Positions 14,840-23,232 of a stretch of DNA of 64,000 bases are shown here, one piece after another (the first letter of the stretch is position 1; every line of letters begins with the position of its first letter). A program made the position numbers and the translations under genes. The stretch comes from Candidatus Zixiibacteriota bacterium. GTDB lineage: Bacteria; Zixibacteria; MSB-5A5; GN15; PGXB01. The notes under the pieces were generated by a model, which saw only the letters and a list, made by a program, of their open reading frames with translations, had not been told where the DNA came from and ran no database searches. Location of the stretch: assembly GCA_016933955.1 (NCBI GenBank), contig JAFGTT010000004.1, positions 1-64,000 on the forward strand, given 5' to 3'.

Positions 14840-17515
14840 TTAGGCCGGGGCTTTGGCGGTTTCCATTTCATTCAGGCGGCGGGCGGCCGGTTCAAAATCC
14901 GGACGGATCTTGAGAATCTGCCGGTAACCTATTGCCGCGGAATCGGCATAGCCGAGATTGAGGTAGCACTCCGAGATGTTGAAAAGGCAATCAATATTTT
15001 TAGGGTTTCTCCCGAGGAATTTTTCAAAATGCGGGATTGCCGCCCCGAAAGCACCTTCCTGAAAATCGATAATCCCAAGAGCCATAACAACATCCAGATC
15101 GTCCGGGGCGATTTTGTTATAATTTTCAAGATATGTCCGGGCTTCCTTTAATTTGCCCAGGCACAGTTTGGTCAGGCCGATATTGCGATAGGTGGCGGCA
15201 ATATTTGAATTTAATTCCAGAGATCGGCCAAACAACTCCTCGGCCTCTTCAAATCTGCCCAGTTTAAAGGCACAGCCGGCCATGTCGTTGATAGCCTCGG
15301 CATTATCGGGAGCCATTTGGGTATATTTCTTATACCATTCATAAGCTGTTTCGAAATTTCCCCGGTCATAATGAACCCTGGCCAGCAATGAACAGCCATG
15401 TTCGTAACCCGGTCTCAGGTCGAGCAGACGTTCCAGAATGGGAATAGCCCGGTCATAATTATTTGAACCGGCCCAGTAAACTCCTGCTCTTTCAAGGATT
15501 TCAGGATTATCCCGGGTTAAATCGACGGCTTTACTTAAATAGTGTTCGGCCTTTGCATTTAGATTTTTCAAACCGAAATAACGTGCTTTATAGAGATTGG
15601 CCATATCGGATTCGGGATTACGGTTCAGTTCCCGGTCAATATAATCATTCGCCTTTTCAAGTTCCCGCCGATCCAGATATATGGCGGCCAATTTCAAATA
15701 CGTGTCGCTATATGGTTCCAATTCATCAAGACATTTCAGGAAATACTCCTCGGCGGATTTGAACTCCTGCCGGAAATTGGTAATCGTACCCAGCCAGTAA
15801 TAAACCTTGTGACGGGCCATGGCGTAAAGCTGGATCATACTGATTTGCTCTTTGGCCGGATCATAGACTTCCTGTTCATGCAAATATTTAAGAAAATATT
15901 CCTCGGCCCGATCCAGGTCGGAAAGCTTGGCATAGGCCTCGGCCAGAGTGAAAAGCGCATCCAGGTAATTCGGCTTCAATTCCAGAGCCCGAAGACAGAT
16001 ATTTTTGGATTCTTCGAATTGCCCCATTCTCAACAGGGTTGTGGCCTGTTGGTGCAAGGCCTGAAGACGGACACCCGGTGAATGATGTTCGTGAGTATTA
16101 CTTAGATCTACCGCTATCCGGGCATGTTTCAGAATTTTATTGCATAAACTTTCATCCGGTTCGTTGGTACTGCTTCGGAGTATCTGGGCATAATTGAAAT
16201 GGACAAACGGGTCATCCGGAAAATCCTGTAATTGTTTTTCCAGCAGAGCGGTTGAACGGGCGATTTTCTGTTTCATTTTATCCGGGGCAAGATTATAGCC
16301 ATAGTGTTTCAACCGGATTCCGGCCTGGACAATGACTTCCGATTCATCGTACTTCAACTGATTATGGACAATTCCTTCGAATTGGAATCCCGCATCACTG
16401 CGAAAAATCCGGGGATATGATAATATCGAGGTGCATTCACCTGTTTCTTTTTTGATATTGTAGATATCAACCGATATAAGCCGGCAGTTTTCCAGCGCCA
16501 TGGCTTGCCTCAGACGGCCGACATCTTCCTGCACGAATTCCTCATCGGCATCAATATAGAGAATCCAGTCGCAGGTGGCTTTGGATATGGAGAAATTACG
16601 GGCCGCGGAGAAACTTCCTTCCCACTCTTTGAAAAAAACTTTGGCTCCATACTGGTGGGCGATTTCGACCGTCCGATCGGTAGAGCCGGTATCAACAATA
16701 ATCAGGTCATCCACCCAGCTCCTGATCGAATCAAGACAATTGGGCAGCAGTTCTTCCTCGTTTTTGACGATCAGGCAGGCGCATATGGTAGCCCGATTTT
16801 CCAGCGATTTTTTAATCAACCGCAATTCCTGCACCTGGGAAGATTGCTTTAATCCCAAATCGACGATTTTTTCGGCCTGCATATAATCATTACGGTGTTG
16901 ATACAAATTGGCCAGGTTCAAATAAGCGTGTTCATAGGCCGGATTGAGTTCAATTACCCTCCGGAAAGCTACTTCGGCTTTTTCGAATTCATTACTGGCC
17001 TTGTACGCCAAACCCAGATAATTGAATATCAGATGCTCGTGTCCCTCGCTGAGATAACGAATCCCGTCCTTGCCTTTTTTCATGCGTGCGAGCAGTTTGA
17101 CAAATTTTATTGAATGTTCGAGACTTCTCTTATAATCCTTAAAACCGGTAAAGACATAGGCCAGGCCAAAATGGAAATCCGGATCATCGGAATCCAATTC
17201 CAGACCTTTTAAGGCGGCCTTTTCGGCATCAGCGCTTCTTCCGCTGTTGGCATACGAGAATGTCAATAAGCGATAATAATCCAGGCGTTCCGTATCAGGG
17301 GCATTGTCCAGTATTTCCGCCAGTGAATCAAGATAGGCTATGGCCTCGCCGAAGTTTCTCTCGAAATAAACCGCCGCCGCTTTCTTAAGAGTATTGCGTA
17401 TGGCCGTGACTGACGATTTCCCGGTCCGCTTGCCGGCCGGATTCTTTTTCCCGGCTGACGGAGTCTTACCGGATCGCGCTTTTCGCGAGGGTACTTTACT
17501 TTTCTTTGCGGCCAT
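14840..17515 (-). CDS. TPR-flanked family 2 glycosyltransferase, probable flagellin glycosyltransferase
   Basis: 891 residues. A Lys/Ser-rich N-terminus (1-40) is followed by tetratricopeptide repeats (about 45-240), a GT2 domain from about 243 (CLIVKNEEELLPNCLDSI, IIVDTGSTDRTVEIA, and the metal-binding DxD-type site in YIDADEEF near 322) to about 470, and a second long TPR array (about 480-885). No signal peptide or membrane helix, so it acts in the cytoplasm. It lies 5 nt behind fliW and just before the fliC promoter. TPR-linked transferases at flagellin loci glycosylate flagellin, so that is my inference; the sugar is unknown and no sugar-biosynthesis genes are nearby. Confidence 0.85.
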   Translation of the reverse strand: MAAKKSKVPSRKARSGKTPSAGKKNPAGKRTGKSSVTAIRNTLKKAAAVYFERNFGEAIAYLDSLAEILDNAPDTERLDYYRLLTFSYANSGRSADAEKAALKGLELDSDDPDFHFGLAYVFTGFKDYKRSLEHSIKFVKLLARMKKGKDGIRYLSEGHEHLIFNYLGLAYKASNEFEKAEVAFRRVIELNPAYEHAYLNLANLYQHRNDYMQAEKIVDLGLKQSSQVQELRLIKKSLENRATICACLIVKNEEELLPNCLDSIRSWVDDLIIVDTGSTDRTVEIAHQYGAKVFFKEWEGSFSAARNFSISKATCDWILYIDADEEFVQEDVGRLRQAMALENCRLISVDIYNIKKETGECTSILSYPRIFRSDAGFQFEGIVHNQLKYDESEVIVQAGIRLKHYGYNLAPDKMKQKIARSTALLEKQLQDFPDDPFVHFNYAQILRSSTNEPDESLCNKILKHARIAVDLSNTHEHHSPGVRLQALHQQATTLLRMGQFEESKNICLRALELKPNYLDALFTLAEAYAKLSDLDRAEEYFLKYLHEQEVYDPAKEQISMIQLYAMARHKVYYWLGTITNFRQEFKSAEEYFLKCLDELEPYSDTYLKLAAIYLDRRELEKANDYIDRELNRNPESDMANLYKARYFGLKNLNAKAEHYLSKAVDLTRDNPEILERAGVYWAGSNNYDRAIPILERLLDLRPGYEHGCSLLARVHYDRGNFETAYEWYKKYTQMAPDNAEAINDMAGCAFKLGRFEEAEELFGRSLELNSNIAATYRNIGLTKLCLGKLKEARTYLENYNKIAPDDLDVVMALGIIDFQEGAFGAAIPHFEKFLGRNPKNIDCLFNISECYLNLGYADSAAIGYRQILKIRPDFEPAARRLNEMETAKAPA

Positions 17516-17520
17516 GGCAA

Positions 17521-18009
17521 TTATACCGGCACGGCCGGTTCCATCGTTTCTATCGATTGCCCAGTGGCGATGACAGCTTCCAGGTCTTTCATCAGATAAT
17601 GCTTGATGCTGTAAGATGAATTCACCAAAACCAGCTGCTTGGCCAACCGCGTTCGGGTATTAATCAGGATCGGCCCCTGAAGATTGATCGACATATTGGC
17701 CGGGTCGGCCGGGGGAATCGTCACAATGCCATAGGTCTCGACCGTATGAACGTCATCCACCCGCAATTCTTCTATTTCTTTGGGATTGACTTCAATCCGG
17801 TAATCTTCAAAAAAGAACAGCGGGTTCACCATCAGAAAAGCCACTGACGGATTATCTACCGATTGGAACCAGAGAAAAGGCTGGCAGTCCTCCCGTTCGA
17901 TTATGCAGTATTTCTTCAGCTGTTCAAAACCAAGGACCGGTTTGGCCATGGTAATAATCCTGTCACCAGGTATTTCCAGGTCTCCGAAGCGAAGGGTCGA
18001 TATCATCAT
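17521..18009 (-). CDS. fliW: flagellar assembly factor FliW (CsrA antagonist)
   Basis: Cytoplasmic protein of 162 residues that binds either flagellin or CsrA; when flagellin is exported, FliW is free to take CsrA off the flagellin mRNA. Seen are the family features TLRFGDLEIP at the start, ITMAKPVLGFEQLKKY (FliW usually has F-x-x-G-L-P-G-F here), FLWFQSVDNPSVAFLMVNP, and the late VTIPPADPANMSINLQGPILINTRTRLAKQLVL, the most conserved block. Two ATGs stand at the start. It is cotranscribed with flgL (25 nt) and the glycosyltransferase (5 nt). Confidence 0.93.
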   Translation of the reverse strand: MMISTLRFGDLEIPGDRIITMAKPVLGFEQLKKYCIIEREDCQPFLWFQSVDNPSVAFLMVNPLFFFEDYRIEVNPKEIEELRVDDVHTVETYGIVTIPPADPANMSINLQGPILINTRTRLAKQLVLVNSSYSIKHYLMKDLEAVIATGQSIETMEPAVPV

Positions 18010-18034
18010 CTATACATCCTCTGTAAAGAATTTT

Positions 18035-19972
18035 TTAACTTAAGAAATCCAGAAGGGTCGGCTGGATAATTTTGGCTGCAGCAATCAAGGCGGCCTGATA
18101 ATTGTTTTCCTGCATGGCCAGATCGGTCACCAGTTCGGTCAGATCGGCGTCCTCAACTTCACTCAGCAGATTGGTGTAATTCAAATCCAGATCGGTCAAC
18201 CGGGAATTGGTATTCTCCAGCCTGATCACCTTGGACCCGATTGAAGCCCGATTATTCGACATTTCCTGCATACCCTTGTCGAGATTGCCGATTATCTGAG
18301 CCACAACATCGCGGTCGTCATTGCGTAGAGCGTTTTCAAGTATCGTCATTGAGCCCAGGATATCCGGTGAACCGAAAATCCCGAGATTATGAGCCGTCTG
18401 CCCATCGTCTATTTCTTCAATTTTCAAAGATGTCGTTGTTGAAGTTGAACGTACCTGGATGCCGGTCTGATCGGCATTAATCGAAGCCTCGATATCAAGG
18501 CCGCTGTTATTGAACACATCAATCAGATCGCCGATTGTACTCAGCGATGAATCGCCCAGATTGAGGTTTACGACCCGGTCTCCCTGAGAAACCTTGATGA
18601 CCCCGAGATCCAAGCCCAGACCGTTTTTAATCAGGGATAGAGGCGTATTCAAATTTACCGTCGGTTGCAGTGACGATCCCGAAAAATTAATTGAGAAATC
18701 ACCCTCCAGCCCAAGGTCGGCCGCGGTTGTCTGGCCGCTGCCGGCTTCGGTAACTGAAAAATCCAGAACCGGGTTGAGATCCTTACCATTCAGAACCGGA
18801 TCGATATCGCCCAGTAAACCCAGATCGGTCGCCGTGGTTGCCGAACCATTGACCTCACTGATACTCAGGCCCAGAGTTCCCCCGGTGTTGTCCGTAATAT
18901 CAATTCCTGTGCCGCTGCCATTTATTGCGGCCGTGGCGTTTACCCCGGCGGCCGTCAGAGCGGTATTGATAGTGCTTATAACATCGCCAATATTGGCGGC
19001 CGATGATAAATCGACTTCGACATTGGTTGAATAATCGGCATTATGTACTATGAAGCCGCCATTCAACATATCTATTCCGTTGCCGCTATTCAAATTTGAA
19101 AGCGGTGTCTGGGCCGAGATAAGACCATTATCCGCTGTTACCCAGCGCAGGTTATTGCCTTCCAACCCGTAGTCGACAGCCAGATTGGTGATGCCGCCCG
19201 CCGCCAGCTGCGTATTAATGGCCGTCACGACATCGTCGAGAGTAGTCGCGGCACTGATATCGGCCAGAACGGTTATACCGGAATTATTATCTGTGATGGA
19301 GATCTGGCCCGGATTGGTTCCCGTGGTCAGATCAACTCCCTCGCCGAGATGCAGATCGGCAAGGAGAGTCGCCGCATCTACGCCAACCTCCAAATCGGCA
19401 TCTTCCCCAAGAATGGAAAGTTCATTCAACAGAAAATCCGCGCCGATGAGATTGATACCAACCTTCGATCCCGGTTCAATCTCAATCTGAAAATTGCCGA
19501 AATCCCCCTGATAAGTAAAACCGGAGGCGCTGGCTCGGATCGTTTGGACATCGGTTCGGTATCCTGAAAAAACGTAACGCCCGTCAACCTGGTTATTGGC
19601 CAGACTCAGCATCTGGTCAATTAGTTCCTTTATTTCGTTGGCGGCGGCATTCCGCGCAGTAGCATCGTAAGTGTCATTGGCCAGTGAGACAGCCACTTCA
19701 TTGGCCGAGGATACAATGTTCTTAAGATCTCCGAGAGTGTTGTCATAACCCGACAGAAGACTGAGTCCACTGGAGATATTGCGCTGGTACTGCGCGATTT
19801 CCGTAAGAGTTTTCCGATACCGTAAATCTTTCTGGGTTCCCACCGGATCATCAGATGGTTTTTCAAGCCTTCGTCCCGAAGACATCCGGGACTGCAGCTT
19901 CATATATTGAGACAATGACCGGCTGAGGTTGTAAACCACCTGGTCGGAAATCATCTGATTGGTGACTCGCAT
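18035..19972 (-). CDS. flgL: hook-filament junction protein FlgL (HAP3), enlarged
   Basis: Flagellin-related junction protein, 645 residues (317 in E. coli). The N-terminal MRVTNQMISDQVVYNLSRSL and LEKPSDDPVGTQK, and the C-terminal ADLTELVTDLAMQENNYQAAL, identify FlgL. The middle carries three copies of a module of roughly 45 residues at about 237-280, 319-365 and 470-515 (pattern IGDVISTINxxLxxAGxxATAxI...GIxIxD), like the flagellin hook IN repeat, plus three TAxDLGLxG-type motifs at about 381, 416 and 528. RBS GGGGAG is 9 nt from the ATG, within a leader containing repeated GGA. Confidence 0.93.
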   Translation of the reverse strand: MRVTNQMISDQVVYNLSRSLSQYMKLQSRMSSGRRLEKPSDDPVGTQKDLRYRKTLTEIAQYQRNISSGLSLLSGYDNTLGDLKNIVSSANEVAVSLANDTYDATARNAAANEIKELIDQMLSLANNQVDGRYVFSGYRTDVQTIRASASGFTYQGDFGNFQIEIEPGSKVGINLIGADFLLNELSILGEDADLEVGVDAATLLADLHLGEGVDLTTGTNPGQISITDNNSGITVLADISAATTLDDVVTAINTQLAAGGITNLAVDYGLEGNNLRWVTADNGLISAQTPLSNLNSGNGIDMLNGGFIVHNADYSTNVEVDLSSAANIGDVISTINTALTAAGVNATAAINGSGTGIDITDNTGGTLGLSISEVNGSATTATDLGLLGDIDPVLNGKDLNPVLDFSVTEAGSGQTTAADLGLEGDFSINFSGSSLQPTVNLNTPLSLIKNGLGLDLGVIKVSQGDRVVNLNLGDSSLSTIGDLIDVFNNSGLDIEASINADQTGIQVRSTSTTTSLKIEEIDDGQTAHNLGIFGSPDILGSMTILENALRNDDRDVVAQIIGNLDKGMQEMSNNRASIGSKVIRLENTNSRLTDLDLNYTNLLSEVEDADLTELVTDLAMQENNYQAALIAAAKIIQPTLLDFLS

Positions 19973-20049
19973 AATTCTCTACTCCCCGGTGCAGACTCCC
20001 CCGTCTCCGTACGGTAGCCTGTCATCTGCCCCAATTTAGTCCGAAAGGC

Positions 20050-20388
20050 TCAATCGATGTTTTTTATATTACCTCGATCATCGCTCTGGTCTTTTCCCTT
20101 TGAGGATTTTTTGTATTTAATATCCGGTGACTTCCTTTTCTTTCCGATATCACCCGTAATCTTATCCTTGAGCAGTTTGACGACACTGGTGAGATCCTGT
20201 TTGACTGTCTTGGCTGCCTTCCGATTCTCCTTTTGAATCTTCACATAGATTTCTTCTCGATGGACCACCACTTTTGATGGTGCCTCGATGCCGATACGAA
20301 CCTGTCGGCCGAAGACACCAAGTACCGTAACCTTGATATCATCGCCGATAGTAATCGACTCACCCAACTTCCTTGTCAGTATCAGCAT
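20050..20388 (-). CDS. csrA: carbon storage regulator CsrA with C-terminal tail
   Basis: Dimeric RNA-binding translational repressor. Residues 1-60 are a standard Csr[21 protein letters not shown], a VRIGIEAP strand and VHREEIY with the RNA-contacting Arg. The protein then continues to 112 residues with a Lys/Asp/Ser-rich tail, about 50 residues beyond the usual 61-75, probably disordered. GGAGG lies 4 nt before the ATG. It sits between flgK and flgL, with fliW one gene further; FliW is known to bind CsrA of the Bacillus type, so a FliW-CsrA-flagellin switch is likely. The tail may alter RNA or FliW binding. Confidence 0.95.
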   Translation of the reverse strand: MLILTRKLGESITIGDDIKVTVLGVFGRQVRIGIEAPSKVVVHREEIYVKIQKENRKAAKTVKQDLTSVVKLLKDKITGDIGKKRKSPDIKYKKSSKGKDQSDDRGNIKNID

Positions 20389-20420
20389 TAACCCTCCGTG
20401 GCCTGTTAATGGTTATTTTT

Positions 20421-21815
20421 TCATCTGCCGACCACACCCATTCCAAGGATGACCGTATCCAGCGCTTCATCCATCACCGTAATTATCCTGGCCGCCGCAT
20501 CGTACGCATGCTGGAACTTTATCATCTGGGCCATTTCTTCATCCAATGAGACACCCTGGACGGACTGCCGGGAATTATCGATTTGGGAGGTCAGAAGTGA
20601 ATAATTTTCCTTTAATGTCGTCGCCTTGCCGGTTTCCACGCCTATCTGGCCGACTAATCCCTGGTAAAATTCGCTAATGGTCGCCGTTCCACGGGACATA
20701 AAGCGTGAATTCCTCAGATCCGCAATGGCCAGAGCATTGGAATTATCCCCGATCGCCCCCGATTGCGAAGCGGCAATATTGTTAACATCGTTTTCAATGA
20801 TTGAATTGAGACTGAGACCCGAGGCCGAAACATCGGACATGTCGAAAAAACTTATACCGGTGGATCCATCCAGACCATAACCGGTCTGATGCAGAGCATT
20901 GACACTGGCGGCCAGAGAGGCCGCCATATCATCAAGCGCCGCCATGTATTCCGGGATAATTTCGTCTCGGGTTTCGATCAGACCGCTTAACTCACCATTC
21001 AGAATCTTGATCTCCTTGGTGGTTCCAGCCCAGGTTACTTTACTGATAGTCGCATTTTCGGTCCCCGCTTTATATGTCCCGATTTTGTAGGATGACGAAC
21101 CGTCAACAATCGCCAGGGAACCGATATAAACCGTAGCGGTGCCGTTTTTCTGTTCGGAGACATTGACATCGACATATTCCGACAGACCTTCGATCAACAG
21201 GTCCCTTTTATCGCGAAGATCATTGGCATTATCCCCGCCCAGTTCCGTTCGGGATATCTGGACATTAAGATCTGCTATCTCGGCTGAAATACTGTTGATA
21301 TTTTCGACAGCCAGGGTAACATCGTTGTCAACCGATGCGCGCAAATCGTTTAACTGGGAATACAATCGATGGAAACTGCTGGTCAGAAGATTGGTCTGCT
21401 CTTTCAGCGAGGTGCGAGCGGCCAAAGACTCAGGATTATTGGCCAGATCCGACCAACTGTTCCAGAAATCGTCCATCAGGCCGCTCAAAGAATCGCCATC
21501 CGGCTCATTGAACAGGGATTCAATCTGTGTCAGAGTTTTTTCCAGTGATGTCCATTGCCCCAGGGAGCTGTTTTGCTGGCGGTATTGCTGATTTAAAAAG
21601 AGATCCCTTACTTGGAGAATTTCGGTGGCTTGAACTCCGGTTCCCACTGGCCCGGCCGGATTATCGGACGGGGTTGTGGTGGTTATGGTTACTCGCTGCC
21701 GGGTATAGCCGGGGGTATTGACATTGGCGATATTGTGGCCGATCGTATTCAGCCATAACTGGTGCGTCGCCAAGGCTCGTTTGCCCAGTTCCAATCCTTC
21801 AAAAAGCCCTGCCAT
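20421..21815 (-). CDS. flgK: hook-filament junction protein FlgK (HAP1)
   Basis: First junction protein between hook and filament, exported by the flagellar system. 464 residues. The N-terminal LELGKRALATHQLWLNTIGHNIANVNTPGYTRQRV is the flagellar rod/hook N-motif, and the C-terminal VSLDEEMAQMIKFQHAYDAAARIITVMDEALDTVI is the matching C-motif. It is somewhat shorter than the E. coli protein (547), in contrast with the enlarged FlgL, FliD and FliC here. Its ATG shares a base with the flgN stop (TAATG), coupling it to its own chaperone. Confidence 0.95.
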   Translation of the reverse strand: MAGLFEGLELGKRALATHQLWLNTIGHNIANVNTPGYTRQRVTITTTTPSDNPAGPVGTGVQATEILQVRDLFLNQQYRQQNSSLGQWTSLEKTLTQIESLFNEPDGDSLSGLMDDFWNSWSDLANNPESLAARTSLKEQTNLLTSSFHRLYSQLNDLRASVDNDVTLAVENINSISAEIADLNVQISRTELGGDNANDLRDKRDLLIEGLSEYVDVNVSEQKNGTATVYIGSLAIVDGSSSYKIGTYKAGTENATISKVTWAGTTKEIKILNGELSGLIETRDEIIPEYMAALDDMAASLAASVNALHQTGYGLDGSTGISFFDMSDVSASGLSLNSIIENDVNNIAASQSGAIGDNSNALAIADLRNSRFMSRGTATISEFYQGLVGQIGVETGKATTLKENYSLLTSQIDNSRQSVQGVSLDEEMAQMIKFQHAYDAAARIITVMDEALDTVILGMGVVGR

Positions 21816-22339
21816 TATGCCCTCCGATCAAGGGCCAGCGTGGTCTGCGAAGACTCCATCTTCCCTTTTCCCTGATAATTTCCCGATGGCGATTTGAATC
21901 GCCCCAACAGTTCCATTGTTTTCATTATGGTCTCCCGGGAATGATTGATCAGCAGTTCATTCTGCGATCTTATCTTCATTATTTTTCCATTAAGATCAAT
22001 AATCGTGTCTCGCAACAATTCCAGGGTTGTCGCCTGACCCGGCAACACCAGTTCCATAAGCCTCGATACCGTCACATCCCCGGTTATATTTTGTTCCTCG
22101 GCAAGCTGTCTGGTCAATAGCTCTCGCTTTCGAGCCAGAATCCCGCTTTCAATTACCCTTTCACGTTGCCGTTCTGTTGTCTCCTTCAGGGCGTTGAGAT
22201 TGTTTTCGATCAGGGCCTGCTGCTGCTGTTCAAGCAATTCCAGAAATGACTCGAAAAGCGATGCCTCCCTTTTCAGTGTTTCTACCAGCTCTCTGATAAG
22301 TTCAGAATTTGAACTATTTTCAATATTTTCTTTCGGCAT
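21815..22339 (-). CDS. flgN: FlgK/FlgL export chaperone FlgN
   Basis: A 174-residue helical protein of the FlgN family. The pattern LIRELVETLKREASLFESFLELLEQQQQALIENNLNALKE is the characteristic first FlgN helix pair, and the middle carries a further coiled-coil region. The C-terminal about 30 residues are Ser/Gly-rich, where FlgN proteins bind client. It is immediately upstream of flgK with stop-start overlap, the usual gene order, and 30 nt after flgJ. Confidence 0.85.
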   Translation of the reverse strand: MPKENIENSSNSELIRELVETLKREASLFESFLELLEQQQQALIENNLNALKETTERQRERVIESGILARKRELLTRQLAEEQNITGDVTVSRLMELVLPGQATTLELLRDTIIDLNGKIMKIRSQNELLINHSRETIMKTMELLGRFKSPSGNYQGKGKMESSQTTLALDRRA

Positions 22340-22369
22340 CTTGAAAAATCTCTTTAGTCAGGTGGTTTA

Positions 22370-23227
22370 TCATTTGTCCGGAAGTTTTGCCGACAATTCT
22401 GCGAGAACCGTTTTGATATAATTCCGGGTCTCTGGATACGGTGGCACCCCACCATATTTATCAACTGTCGCAGGACCGGCATTATAGGCCCCCAATGCCA
22501 ATTCGAGATTTCCGAATCGGTCTATCATTTTTCTTAAATATTTGCTGCCGCCATCGATATTCTGGGCGGGATTGAATACGTCATCCACTCCCATATCGGC
22601 CGCGGTAGTATCCGTTAATTGCATCAATCCTTTGGCCCCGGCCTCTGAAACCGCGCCCGGATTGCCCCCTGACTCCCTTTTGATAATCGCCTCAATTAAT
22701 TCAGCACTGATTTTGTATTTTTGTGCCGCTGTTTTAACATGTTCCCGGTAATCGTCGTTTTGAGAATTTGATGTTATTTCATCTGAGGATTTTACAGATT
22801 TTGCCGCATCCGGTGTTTCCTTCTTTATTGGAAGATAAGTCGGTGTCGGGAAAAGTGATTTTTCGACCGTCTCATCTTCTGGCCCGGTTCCAGCCTGCTT
22901 TTCGAGAACTTCTTCAAGCGAACGATAAAGAACCCCGGCCAGACTCCGGTCACTGACACCGGCCATATTCCGCGCTAATTCCTGATCAAACATCTGAGTA
23001 TAGATATCTTTTCCCAATCCCCCGCCCATTCCCAAGCCGTCTTCTTCATCAGCTTTGGGAATGGCACTGCGCATGGCCTGCATGACCTGGTATAGAAAAA
23101 CCGATTCCATCTCTTTGGCGGCTTTCATCAGACGTTTTTTCTCGAACTCGAGACTTTTTTTGCCGCTGATGGCAACCGGTTCCCGGTTTTCCTGCAGGAG
23201 AATGCTGGTCGTATTATCTATACTCAT
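22370..23227 (-). CDS. flgJ: rod-assembly protein FlgJ with lytic transglycosylase domain
   Basis: 285 residues in two parts. About 30-110 is the rod-binding FlgJ domain (MKAAKEMESVFLYQVMQAMRSAIP, GGGLGKDIYTQMFDQELAR). After a Ser/Thr/Pro-rich linker, about 160-280 is an SLT/goose-lysozyme-like transglycosylase: catalytic Glu185 in ESGGNP, AKGLMQL, NIDGGSKYLRKM and ALGAYNAGP. It would open peptidoglycan for the rod in the periplasm. E. coli FlgJ has an N-acetylglucosaminidase (GH73) at this place instead. No signal peptide, as for FlgJ exported by the flagellar apparatus. Follows flgI by 5 nt. Confidence 0.92.
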   Translation of the reverse strand: MSIDNTTSILLQENREPVAISGKKSLEFEKKRLMKAAKEMESVFLYQVMQAMRSAIPKADEEDGLGMGGGLGKDIYTQMFDQELARNMAGVSDRSLAGVLYRSLEEVLEKQAGTGPEDETVEKSLFPTPTYLPIKKETPDAAKSVKSSDEITSNSQNDDYREHVKTAAQKYKISAELIEAIIKRESGGNPGAVSEAGAKGLMQLTDTTAADMGVDDVFNPAQNIDGGSKYLRKMIDRFGNLELALGAYNAGPATVDKYGGVPPYPETRNYIKTVLAELSAKLPDK

Positions 23228-23232
23228 GGTTT

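Noticed and set aside
14686-14871. Minus-strand open frame of 61 codons overlapping the end of the TPR-glycosyltransferase gene
   Set aside because: It overlaps the fliC promoter and leader and the C-terminal codons of the transferase in another frame, has no SD and no recognisable pattern.
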